Shown: positions 43,701 through 51,700 of the stretch, piece by piece | How positions within the stretch are numbered: the first letter of the stretch is position 1 | How the letters are laid out: each line of letters starts with the position of its first letter | Source of the DNA: Cloeon dipterum | Taxonomy: Eukaryota; Arthropoda; Insecta; Ephemeroptera; Baetidae | NCBI RefSeq assembly: GCF_949628265.1 | Contig: NC_088789.1 | Span: 36,077,883-36,141,882 of the forward strand | Direction: 5' to 3' | DNA: 64,000 nucleotides | Translations under genes and position numbers: made by a program | The notes under the pieces: generated by a model | Seen by the model: only the letters and a program-made list of their open reading frames with translations | Databases searched by the model: none | What the model was told of the DNA's origin: nothing

Positions 43701-44958
43701 CGGTTGGACGATCTAGATTTGAATAAAATGCACATTTTTACTAAAAAATGTGCATTTGCCGGAGATGCAGTTTGAATGACACTTCGCAGGCAGCTCGATC
43801 GCGATAATTACGGGGAGCGAGAGTGTGTGTGTGTGTGTGTGTGTTTGCTGGCGATTGGCTTTGTGGAAAAAGGTGTTTCTCGTTTGCATTCCGCGACTTT
43901 ACAGTTGTCTGCCCGGCGTTTTTATTTTGCTCGGTTCGAGTGCCAGCTTTTGAGAGTGTGTGTGTGAAATCATCGATGGCCGCGTGATTATGCGTGGCGT
44001 GGCGTGGTAAAGTAAAGGTGGACATAATATATTGCCGCGCCGCGTTTAATGAATCAAGATGAGATATGAGCCAGTCGCCGTGTTCGTTCAAAGTGACAAG
44101 TTTCGTTTCTCTCTCGAAAAGCTGCTTTCCAGATCCGAAGATTAAGCTCGCTCCGCGCGCGCGGCTCAAATTAATTATTCGCCTCTTTCGCCTGCTGCAC
44201 GGCTCCCAGGCCTCGACCCCGCAGCCCAGTCACACCGAGAAACAAACTCGAAAAAGGACTCAATTAACACGCGGAAAAAAAATTATGCATACAATCTGAT
44301 AAGCGCCTTGCGGCTGCGACGAGGCAAATATTGTTATCACGCGCGCGCTCCTTCAGTTTCCTCTTTCTGCTGCGCGTCGCAACTAAACTTATCTCGGCGT
44401 TAATTACCACAGCCAGCGATAAGCAACAATAATGCAAATTGGCCAACAATGCGTGAATTTTCCGGAGCCGTATCGGAAAAAAAGCTCAGCGTGCGTCGTG
44501 AGAACGGAAGAGGGACGGAAAGGGATGTGAGTGCGAGACGCCCGATTCCCAATCTCGAGGCAGCGCGCGATAAATTAAATGTCGACTCTTGCGCCTTGTC
44601 CTAATCTGCGGCTCACTTCCTGCCAGTGCTTATCGCCGCCAATCGGCCCGGCGCTTATCACCCACGGCGCGGCAGGCCGGCCGGCCGGACACTTTATCGC
44701 ATCGCAGTGTGGGTGCAACGCAACCAGTGCGTTCGCATTATTTTATATAACAACCTCCAGCTGCAAACAATCGCGTAATCTCTATCTCTCTTTCCCGAGA
44801 AAGAGAGAGAGAGAGAGAGAAAAAAAAACAATCCAATCGTTGTCGTTGTCAGTGAATGTGTGAATACGCGCGGACGAAATTAATTAAAAATGGAAAATTA
44901 AAAGACACGAGTACTCACTCTTGAGGGGCTTGGGGTTGCTCTGCTTGCGGCGGGACAT
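462..44958 (-). CDS. ush: U-shaped / Friend-of-GATA multi-zinc-finger transcriptional cofactor
   Basis: Nuclear cofactor that binds GATA factors (Pannier and Serpent in Drosophila) and mostly represses their targets. Coding exons from 5' to 3' are 44919-44958, 5782-6054, 5219-5566, 3627-4048, 3209-3511, 2098-2400, 1175-1705 and 462-941. They total 2700 nt, or 899 residues plus stop. Intron phases are 1,1,1,0,0,0,0 and every junction closes in frame. The protein opens with MSRRKQSNPKPLK, nearly identical to the FOG-1 N-terminus. Fingers seen: C2HC at residues 180-201, C2H2 at 256-276, C2HC at 321-342, C2HC at 620-641, C2HC at 690-711, a degenerate CxxC...HxC across the last intron (736-751), and C2H2 at 770-791 and 800-820. 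The CtBP ligand PLDLS is at 475-479. VKQE (125-128) and VKEE near the C-terminus fit the SUMO consensus. The C2HC fingers ending in YYC or HYC are typical of FOG. Identity is firm; start and exon usage are inferred. Confidence 0.93.
1175..1705 (-). CDS. ush: ush exon 7 (two C2HC fingers)
   Basis: Encodes residues 564-740. Two FOG-type fingers: CESCNIVF...HKQYYC (620-641) and CGNCGIKF...HQTYYC (690-711), separated by an Ala/Pro and Gln-rich linker. It ends in KKKCPKCK, the first half of a finger completed by the last exon. The acceptor is a tandem GCGCAG|CAG site, so one Gln may be alternatively included. The donor is GCAAG|GTAAAT. Confidence 0.9.
2098..2400 (-). CDS. ush: ush exon 6 (CtBP-binding motif)
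   Basis: Also 101 codons with phase 0 at both ends. Begins ASSEVCVNGG and carries PLDLSLP at residues 475-481 (coordinates 2350-2364 for PLDLS), matching the PxDLS ligand through which FOG and Ush recruit CtBP. The rest is Ser/Pro-rich. The donor is CCAAAG|GTAGGT. Confidence 0.9.
2401..3208. other. ush intron with atypical, possibly repeat-derived sequence
   Basis: An 808-bp intron between exons 5 and 6. Its central part (about 2500-3180) holds mixed GC/AT text with short oligomers such as ggtcgcggtacc and gggccccgcctgggtcccg, unlike the plain AT-rich introns beside it. ORFs are short and unrecognised. It could be a decayed mobile element, but I see no terminal repeats. Confidence 0.3.
3209..3511 (-). 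CDS. ush: ush exon 5 (Pro/Ala-rich linker)
   Basis: Exactly 101 codons, phase 0 at both ends, so it could be skipped without a frame shift. Encodes residues 362-462, hydrophobic and Pro-rich with a poly-Pro run near the end. No finger. The acceptor is TTGCAG|GCGTCG and the donor is TCGCAG|GTAAGA. Confidence 0.82.
3627..4048 (-). CDS. ush: ush exon 4 (C2H2 and C2HC fingers)
   Basis: Encodes residues 221-361. A classical C2H2 finger (C256, C259, H272, H276) is followed by an Ala/Pro linker and a C2HC finger starting YCANCDIRF and ending HKAHYC (C321, C324, H337, C342). The acceptor is TTGCAG|GGAAGG and the donor is CCAG|GTGCGT. Phase changes from 1 to 0 across this exon. Confidence 0.9.
5219..5566 (-). 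CDS. ush: ush exon 3 (first C2HC finger)
   Basis: Encodes residues 105-221. After a poly-Pro and Gly/Ala-rich stretch comes the finger starting CLPCNIKF and ending HQTYYC (C180, C183, H196, C201), the equivalent of FOG finger 1, a GATA N-finger contact. VKQE at 125-128 is a possible SUMO site. The donor is ACAG|GTCAGT. Confidence 0.9.
5782..6054 (-). CDS. ush: ush exon 2 (acidic / low-complexity linker)
   Basis: Shared by both first exons. The acceptor is TTTCAG|GAGAC and the donor is TCAG|GTGACT. It encodes residues 14-104: a Trp- and Asp/Glu-rich start (DEFWNEGDGSENGG), then Ala/Pro/Ser-rich sequence with PSPPPADEDEPKLKV. No finger is present. The position corresponds to the acidic region N-terminal of the first finger in FOG proteins. 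Confidence 0.85.
10505..10923. promoter_or_regulatory. GATA-motif cluster, candidate enhancer
   Basis: Eight GATAA/TTATC cores in about 420 bp, at 10505, 10529, 10678, 10730, 10755, 10847, 10875 and 10918. Several are extended CTTATCG or GATAAGC forms. The cluster lies in a CG-rich block of the ush intron. Its function is inferred only from motif density and from ush encoding a GATA cofactor. Confidence 0.4.
10621..10654. repeat. AGGC tetranucleotide repeat
   Basis: About eight copies of AGGC followed by two CACAGG units. Related short AGGC runs occur near 16695 and 38484. Confidence 0.9.
13411..13438. repeat. GTGA tetranucleotide repeat
   Basis: About six GTGA/GAGT units ending in GTGTGT, in the ush intron. 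Confidence 0.88.
14562..14595 (-). CDS. ush: ush alternative first coding exon B (internal promoter)
   Basis: An ATG in a near-perfect Kozak context (GCCGCCATGG) opens a 34-nt exon encoding MVLKFGRRFIP plus one base, followed by the donor G|GTGAGTTT. Its phase (1) equals that of first exon A, so it splices in frame to exon 2 and the split codon becomes Gly (897 residues in total). It lacks the FOG repression motif. Four GATA motifs lie within 160 bp upstream. No cDNA evidence is available, so this is an inference from context, donor and phase. Confidence 0.62.
14663..14753. promoter_or_regulatory. GATA motifs just upstream of ush internal first exon
   Basis: CTTATC at 14663, TGATAAG at 14681, AGATAA at 14723 and AGATAA at 14748, all 70-160 bp upstream (minus-strand sense) of the internal start codon. 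One more, TGATAAG, is at 14407 on the downstream side. They suggest a GATA-responsive internal promoter. No TATA box is evident. Confidence 0.4.
22045..22125 (-). CDS. Nested micro-ORF, 26 codons plus stop, signal-peptide-like (doubtful)
   Basis: ATG in the context TTAAAATG opens a frame reading MLLLFLALIFLSGDG followed by a short tail with a C-x3-C pair, then TAA. A strong donor consensus AAG|GTGAGT overlaps the end, and a second, GAG|GTGTGT, occurs six codons before the stop. It could be the first exon of a small secreted peptide gene inside the ush intron, or chance. The run of Leu/Phe codons is the only coding evidence, and no downstream exon is convincing. Confidence 0.18.
22326..23169. 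mobile_element. Long-TIR non-autonomous element, copy 1
   Basis: Left end GGTAAAGGAGCGCGGCCCTG and the reverse complement of the right end GGTAGAGGAGCGCGGTCCTG are near-identical. The inverted similarity continues about 100 bp inward through CAACAATTGTC and CGGTTT-AATTATT blocks. The body is shared with 31942-32777. No transposase is recognisable, so this is probably a MITE-like element about 844 bp long. A target-site duplication is not obvious. Confidence 0.72.
24972..25020. repeat. GA microsatellite
   Basis: (GA)n with one GAAAGA interruption, followed by GTGTGGTGTGGTGT repeats. A mirrored CACACCACACCACACC run is at 25138-25160, so the two flanks form an imperfect inverted pair. Confidence 0.9.
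25582..25671. repeat. GA microsatellite, about 90 bp
   Basis: Almost pure (GA)n with a single aaa interruption near 25590. It creates artificial Arg-Glu and Leu-Ser ORFs on the two strands. GA tracts can bind GAGA factor in insects. Flanked by a CTCTCTC run at 25735-25750. Confidence 0.95.
29037..29068. repeat. GA microsatellite
   Basis: (GA)n of about 30 bp preceded by a shorter GA run at 29011-29022. Confidence 0.9.
30076..30101. repeat. GGGT tetranucleotide repeat
   Basis: Six GGGT units on the plus strand. The G-triplet spacing could form a G-quadruplex. Confidence 0.85.
31942..32777. mobile_element. Long-TIR element, copy 2 (right end lost)
   Basis: Closely matches copy 1 from the left terminus (GGAGCGCGGTCCTGCTTTTTG) through the body, including the shared blocks around gccactcggtgctga and tttcgcct. 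Similarity stops near 32777, before the right inverted repeat. It carries an insertion of about 100 bp relative to copy 1 near 32265-32390. Confidence 0.7.
33036..33140. mobile_element. Terminal fragment of the same long-TIR element
   Basis: Begins GTAGCGGCATAGGAGC and continues with CGGCGGTTTGAATTATTGTAATTTTTCATTATT-like text that matches the inner part of the copy 1 terminal repeats. It then reads CAACAGCAGAAAGATT like the left arm. It lies about 260 bp beyond copy 2 and may be a solo end or a nested deletion product. Confidence 0.55.
34703..34757. repeat. CT microsatellite
   Basis: (CT)n of about 40 bp with a degenerate TCTTCTCTT tail, inside the ush intron. Confidence 0.92.
37498..37519. 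repeat. CA microsatellite
   Basis: (AC)n of about 10 units in the ush intron. Confidence 0.9.
40259..40282. repeat. TTTA tetranucleotide repeat
   Basis: Six TTTA units. A similar TTTA run lies at 21369-21392. Confidence 0.88.
43823..43844. repeat. GT microsatellite
   Basis: (GT)n of about 11 units in the ush intron. Confidence 0.9.
44919..44958 (-). CDS. ush: ush first coding exon A (FOG repression motif)
   Basis: Forty nucleotides encode MSRRKQSNPKPLK plus one base. A strong donor (A|GTGAGTAC) follows. In vertebrate FOG-1 the equivalent N-terminal peptide is the FOG repression motif, which binds the RBBP4 subunit of NuRD. Phase 1 matches exon 2, where the split codon becomes Arg and gives LKR as in FOG proteins. 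The upstream sequence is CpG-rich and holds the 5' UTR and presumably a promoter, but I see no clear TATA box. Confidence 0.9.
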
Positions 44959-45744
44959 GTCGCCGTGTCGGGTGGTGGCCGTGTCTCGGGGCTTATCGCT
45001 GCCGCATCGCTGTCGTCGTCGTCCGACGGGACACAAGAACACGCGTGCGGCGCCCAGCTGAGTGTGTCAGCGCTGCTGCGGCTGCTGTCCTCGCGCTCCG
45101 CCAGCCGCCGACTGGCCTTTCTCATCCGCGACACTCCGTCCGCTCCGTGCTTCACGCTACTGCCGCTGGCGCCGCCACCGAGCGCTCCCAGTCGCCAAGC
45201 GGCACGCCCACTTTACCGATTTCGCTCAATGAGAGCGAATTCGCGAGGAATTTTGCCGCTAAATGATCTGATAAGGAGGATTTCGATGATTCTTTTTCTC
45301 TCTCGAGTTGATTCGAAGCCGATCGCGGCGTCGAATTCCCCGACTCGTCACCAAAGTTAAAATTCTTGGCGTGAGACGTAAACAAAGGTCGCGATCAAGG
45401 GGGTGTGGCACTTTTGTTTATCTTTTCGGTTCTCCCAATGTGTGGGCAGGGGCAGCAGACACGAGATTTCGAGAAATTCGCGGATTCTAGCGATAGTTTA
45501 TGGCAATTTTGATCGATAAAAATGATGCAGTGTCACTGCTGGAAGGCTAGTAGAAATTAAAATGCACGATTTGGGTGGCAAAATACTAGAAAAAGGTTGC
45601 TATTTCGTTAAAAACCAGTTTTTACTGATACACACACGCAAGGTGAAAGTCGAAATACATTCTATATACACAAAGTCTGTTGGCGGCAAATATTGTCTCT
45701 TTGCTTATTATCACAAATTGAAAACGTGGTGGCGGCGGTCGGGG
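44959..45744. promoter_or_regulatory. ush upstream region / cnn 3' flank
   Basis: About 790 bp between the ush start codon and the cnn stop codon, with both genes on the minus strand. The half next to ush is CpG-rich and should hold its distal promoter and 5' UTR. An out-of-frame ATG at 45125 opens an upstream frame that overlaps the ush start. The cnn-proximal half is AT-richer and should hold the cnn 3' UTR. I see no canonical AATAAA for cnn. Confidence 0.5.
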
Positions 45745-48700
45745 TCAGGGCGACTTGGGCAGCAGTTTGAGGTTGTGCGAGGCCTTGAGAAGCACCTCCT
45801 CTGTGCGCAGCAGCTGCTTCTCCATGGAGGCCTGCACGCGCAGCCGGTCGCGGTTCTTTTTGTTGAGCGCCTCGAGGCAGCGTTCCATGATGCGTTGGCT
45901 CTCGGCCAGCTTCTGCTTGAGCTGCCAGTTCTCCTGATTGAGTCGGCTGCGCTCGTCGCCGCCGCCGCCGCCTCCACCTCCGCCGCCGCTGCGGCCGGTG
46001 TCGCTCTCTATGCCCAGGTCCGGCGAAGACAGCGTGTGCCGGCTGGCAGAGTGCTCGTCGCTGTCGGAGGCGCGCGCCGCCTCGAGCTGCTGCACCTGCT
46101 GCGTCAGCGCGCGGCACTGCACCTCCGCCTCCTCGACCTGCTTGGCCAGCTGCTGGCAGCGCTGCATGTCCTGCTTGGAGGCTTGCTCCAGCCGTTGGCA
46201 CTTGCCGGTGGCGTCGAGCGCGCGTCGCTCCAGCTGCTGGCAGGCGAGCCTCGTGTGCACCAGTTCGTCGTGCATGGCCGCCCTGGCCGCCTCCATGGTG
46301 GCCAGCGCCTCCTGCGTCTCGAGCTGCACGAGCTGCAGGTGGCGCTGCACGCCGTCCCGCTCGCTCAGCTCGGCCTCGAGCTGCCGCACGCGGCCCTCCG
46401 CCTCCGCCAGCTGCCGCTCGGCGTCGGCGCCCGCCTCGCCCCTCGCCGCCGCCTCCAGCTGCTGCCGCGTCGCCTCGCTCTGCCGCACCACCACTTCCAG
46501 TCGCGCCCGCTGCGATTCCAGCGCCGCCTCCTGCCCCACCGGCTGCTCGGTCTTGGCCAGGGCCTTGTGCGCGCTCAGCTCGGCCTGCAGCGCCTCGATG
46601 ATCTGCTCCGTCGCGTGCAGCCGCTGCACCAGCTTCTTGTACGACGCTTTCTTGCCTGCAACCACCATTTCTATTAGTAAAAACAGGGGTTTACATTATT
46701 TTCGATCAGCGAGTCCACTTTTTCTACACTCTTTGTTCAATATTTCCTGAATTTTACGGGAAAACTCCATATTTCATTTGATTTGGAAGTGGTTAGTAAA
46801 AAGTTCAGAAATTGGTGCAAACATTGTGTGATCGGCAGATGATATTAAATTTCTTTGAATTAAGAGTAGAGACTTTAAGGAGCAAGGAGAGATGAGTGTT
46901 GGAACCGTATCGCCCTCTATTATGTTCCTACTTGCAGCTAGAGAGATAATCTATCGATTCAAAATCGCAGTAACATTAAATTTGCGCTGGAGCAAAGAAT
47001 TGAACTGTTTTCTCCGAGTTGTGCCTTCTTATTCGCAATTTTAACGCGATAAAACAACTTTAAGCTGCAAGTAGAGGCCAAACAAGTTGAAGCTCTCTTA
47101 TAGTATCAGCGTTGCAAATACCTGGGGTGCGGGGCGAGTGCTCAAGCTCGGAGGAGTTTGGCGACGAGACGGTCTGGTTGACGGGCGTCTTGTTCTCGGG
47201 CAGGCCGATGCGCGCGAGCGAGACGGTGCGGTCCGGCTCGGACCAGGCCTCTGACTCTGACAGATTGGGCTGCTCCTCCTCCTCCTGCTCCAGCTCGTGC
47301 TTGCGCGGCGGCCGCGGCGGTTTGTTCGACGTTCGGCCCTTCTCCAGGCTCCACCGCGCCAGCTCCATTTCCTTGCCAGAGTCCAGCTCCTCGCTCACGC
47401 TCACCGCGCACAAATCCGTCGTCGTCCGCTCCAACTGGCTCTCCATCTGCAATTCATTCATTCAATCATTAATAAATAATGCTAGGAATCTACAGTGGAA
47501 TCAGTGGCTCAGAAAAAAATACACTTGTTGGACAATTTAGAGGAAATAACACTACATACTTCTATAAGCATTTGAAACGTATAAAATTGAAAACCAACGT
47601 GCTGAAAACCGAAATCGGTAAAGCAAAACCACGATACTTTTGTCTTGGTAGACTGTTCTTTAAAATTTCTGCTACAACTGGCTGAATCAATAAATATTTT
47701 TACACAAAGAATGCAGAGAAGAAATGAATCAGTATTTGCTGTGCAAATTGAGAGCAGAAAACTTCAAATTTACTTTGGTGCCATCTGCCATCGGTTGCCG
47801 CCTTTGGACACGAAATTGGCAATTTTTGAAATAGAAATTGAAATGGTGCTCCGTATGTTTGAACAATTCACGAAAAATTGCTTTGGAGAAACCGTTGGAT
47901 TGAATTCTAACCAATAGTTCACGCAGCCAGATTTTTTATCGTCCGATTCCACTCAACGAGCGCAGCAAAACCTAGTTTCAATCCCAAAAATCAGATTTTC
48001 GCGCGTTTCGGCCTAGAATTTCGTTTTATTCAGCTTGATTTTGCCTTTAATCTATTCAAAGTTCAAAGAGGATGCGAAAGTTGAATTTCTGAAGACATTT
48101 TGCAGTGATAAAGCCTCCGTTCTCAATTTAGTATGATGAAACTTGCCTCGTGAATGAATTCCGAGTGTTCCGGCGCGTCGAGGAACTTGTGGATATGGTC
48201 GAGGAGCGAGTCGTCGGGGGCGGCGGAGGCGGACAAGGCGGAGGCGTCGAGGGAGCGGCTCTGGTCGAGCAGCTGGAGGAGGGAGGAGCGGTTGGCGGCC
48301 GAAAAGCTGGCGATCAGGTGCGGCCGGCGCAGCAGGGCGGCCAGGAAGGCGGCCAGCTCGTCGAGGCGGGCCAGCATGAGGCCCACCTCCGGGGGCAGCC
48401 GCTCCCTCCTCGCCTCCAGGGCCGCCTTCTCGCGGCTCAGCTGCTCCACCTGGCGCCGGCGTTCGTCCAGTTCGCGCCACAGGTGCTCCGTCTCGTCGTG
48501 CTGCATGGCGCCGATTTGGTCGGCGCCCGCCGCGCGCGCCGCCAGCTCTTGGTTGCGCGACACCAGCGTCTGCACCACCTGCAACACCCCAATTCCCAAT
48601 TCCAATGTCAAACGGCGAAAACGGCAACTTTAAAGGAGGCGCGTACCTTGACCGACTTTTCCAGCTTCTCGTCGGCCTCGAGGAGCCGCTGCTGCAGCTG

Positions 48701-51700
48701 CTGTTTGTCCGCCTCCAGCCTGTCCACGGCCGAGTGCTGCGTGTCCAGCGACTGCCGCAGCTCCTCCAGCTCCTTCTGCTTTTCGTCCAGCTTTATCTGG
48801 ATCTCGACGATGATCTTCCGCTGGTCCTCCAGGAGTTTGTCCTTCTGACACAGCTCCTCGATCTAAAAACAACATTTTTACAGGTTTGTTTTTTTTAGCA
48901 GCAGAATCAACACAATTTGCGGAAGCTTTTTATTTGACACTTTTAAAATAGGATGATATAAATTGATTAAGAGTATTTTATAACGTAAATGGAGGAAAAT
49001 CAATTCAGAAAATTTAGACAAAATAATAGCTCACATTTCCAGGCAGTAAAGAATAAAAAATAGGTGTTTTTCCTGAAGATAAATAAGGTGTAATGCAACA
49101 AATGTCATAATGATTAAACAAAACCTGCCTTGACTATTCCTATTTTAAGCGAAAAATACAAACTATATCGTAGAACCAGAATATTTCCATTAAAATGATT
49201 TTTAGCAGACGTTCAAGATTTTTTTTTTAATAGTTTCGAACAAATGAAAATTAGTTTGAAGGGTAAGAGGGCCGACCTTGATCTGAATCTCGGGCGTCCT
49301 GGAGTCGAGGGCGTCGTTGAGGCGGCGCTCGCGCTCCTGGCTAGCGTCGAGTTGTTGCGCGAGGTCTTGCAGGCGCTGCTGCAGCTCGGCGAGTTCGGCT
49401 TCGTGCGGCCTGGTCCTGGGGGCGGCCGCGGGCGGAGGCGGCGGGGGCGGCATGAGGAAGGAGGCCGGCAGGTCGAAGGCGTCGGCGTAGAGCGCCATCG
49501 AGTTCTCGGCGGGCTTGGGCGCGGCGGCGGCGGCGGCCAGCTCTCGGCGCAGCTTGTGCAGCTCGGCCTTGTGCTGCTCCTCCATCATCTCGATGGCCTT
49601 GCCCGCCTGCGCCAGCAACGCCTGCTTCGCCTGCATCTCGCGACGCAGCGTTTCCATTTGCACCTGCACCCGATTCGAATTAATTATTTTTTTTTAAATT
49701 AGTCTTTTCGGCGCGCACCTTGAGCTCGATGAGCTTCTTCTCGGCGCCGTCGGCGTCGCCGAGCGGCCTGCCGAGCTTCTGCATGCGCTCCTCGAGGAAG
49801 TAGATGCGCAGCTTGAGGTTGAAGTTGTCCTTCTTGAGCACGCGCATCTCCTCCTCGTACTGCTTGACGGTGCGGCCGCTCATGCCGCCGCTGGGCCCCG
49901 CCTGGCGACTCTGCAGCAGCTCCGACACTGCGTGTTTGCATAATATTGTTCGCGTTAATCCCCGAGTAAACAGCTCGAAATTCCTACGGCATCCCGATCG
50001 ATGCAGCAGATCGAATTTCGAGTCGCATAATCAGTCAAGACACTTTGCCAAAATGTGGCACAAAGCAACACGTGATTCGTGAAAAACAAAAATATAAAAT
50101 ATTGCAATTTTCTTTAGATTGCCAGAAATTATAAAAAACATTAATGCAGTGAAAATGGTGCCAAAATTGATGTTATCTCTTTAACTGCATTAATTTGGAG
50201 CCATAAAATTGATATACAGATTTAATTTACAGATTAATACAGATTAATTTAAATTTTCATGAAAATCCAGAAAAAGCAATAATAAATAAAATGGATTTAA
50301 CTCAGGTATTTTCCATTTTTTCTTTCTTGAAATAATTATAAAAAAGCCAGGTAAACGTATTGAGGCGAGTTGTAAAATAAGAGTGCGTAGAATAAAAACT
50401 GAATTGAGCAACTGACGCGGGCTGTCTGAAGTTTCCTCTGCGTCGAAGACGATGCTCTCGAGCTGGCTCGGGCTGGTGCTGCAACAAGACAACAAATTGC
50501 GCGCGGCGTTGAGTTTCGCTTTGCTTTATTGCCGAGAGTAAGAGAATCGTGCGAATCGGCCTTGCAAAAACAACACAGAGTAAAACTACACCAGCGTGGC
50601 GGGCGCTTCTTTTCATTCAACCCAATTGCATTCTTTCGCGGCGCAGATTTACTTGGAAAAACACCCTTGAGTAGAAGAAGAGGAGAAGAGAAATCGAGCC
50701 GACAGCGGAAGCAGCAGCTGCTCGTCTTCGACATGGCACTAATTATAATAGAAACACGTGGGTGGATGTGGAAATGGAATGGAAATCGAGAGAAAAGAGG
50801 ATGGCTGCTATTTTTGATAGCGCCGCGCGTTTATTTCGGTGTCGGACCCTTTTCTTCTTTTCTGTCACGCGTCCAAATTAAATTTCCTGCGCCGCGCGCG
50901 AGCTCGCTGGCTGCGGCTCTTATCTTGTTTGCTGCTGCTTTCGGCTCAAACACGGCAAATTAGTGTTTGACGCGTTTCGCTGGCTGCTGCTGCTGCTGCT
51001 GCGCGGCCGGGAAGAAGGAGCCGCGCTTGTTAGTTGCCTCGTCAATGGGCAGCAAGGACGCACTTGATTCGCGTAATGACGTCACTCCGACACAGCAGAG
51101 GCAAAGAGCAGCGTCGGGGTCGCAAGCGGGCGGACGGGCGCAGGGTGCACCTTGGCAAAAGGCCCGCTCCCAGAATAATCTCAAAATTATTTCAATTATC
51201 CGAGCGGAAACAATGGCAAAGGGCGCTGCCTAAATCATCCAGCGGATTAATGAGCCGCGACAGGCCCGAGGGCGCGGCGCGCCCCAATTAATTGCCCAAT
51301 TAATAGAGCCGGCGAGAAACGAAAACGCGCGCGTGCCTTGTGTTTGCCAAGAAGTAAATAAATAAATAAAAGGAAATAGAAAGAGCAACGCGAAAGGTCA
51401 GATCGTGTGAGACGGCGCCAAAAGCCAAAAGCGGCGCGCGTGTTGCAAGCGATCCCAATAATGTTTACAAGCGGGGGCAGGTTTTCCCTAGTGACGTCAC
51501 GGGTTGGGGGTTGGAGGGTGGCTCACCAGTAGGGCAGCAGGGGCTTGTGCTGCGGGTCCATCGAGGGGCTGCGCTTGAGAAAGGGCGCGAGGCTGCGGCG
51601 CGCCGGCGGCGACAAACTGCGTCTACTGGCCATCGCCATCCCCTGGCCGCGAGCACCCCGTCACAACGCGCCCCCGAGACGCGGCTGCTGCATCCCTTTA

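Larger units (their letters stand above)
14596..44918. other. Giant first intron of ush
   Basis: About 30 kb between the two alternative first exons. I found no recognisable protein domain on either strand. It holds many GATA motifs, GA, CT, CA and TTTA microsatellites, and two copies plus a fragment of a long-TIR element. One weak nested micro-ORF with a signal-peptide-like start is listed separately. Most ORFs here are arginine- and serine-rich by-products of CGCG and GAGA composition. Confidence 0.6.

Noticed and set aside
45562..46677. Plus-strand 371-residue Leu/Arg-rich ORF, and the overlapping 270-residue Ser/Cys-rich ORF at 45938-46750
   Set aside because: Both are antisense shadows of the GC-rich cnn coiled-coil exon. 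They have no domain, while the minus strand reads a coherent coiled coil with correct splice phase.
46928..47074. 12-bp inverted pair CTACTTGCAGCT / AGCTGCAAGTAG in a cnn intron
   Set aside because: Perfect but short and about 120 bp apart, with no wider similarity. Could be chance or a very old element.
50690..50734. Possible third cnn first exon starting MSKTSSCCFRC
   Set aside because: Its possible donors leave phase 1, but the next cnn exon needs phase 2, and no better donor is near.
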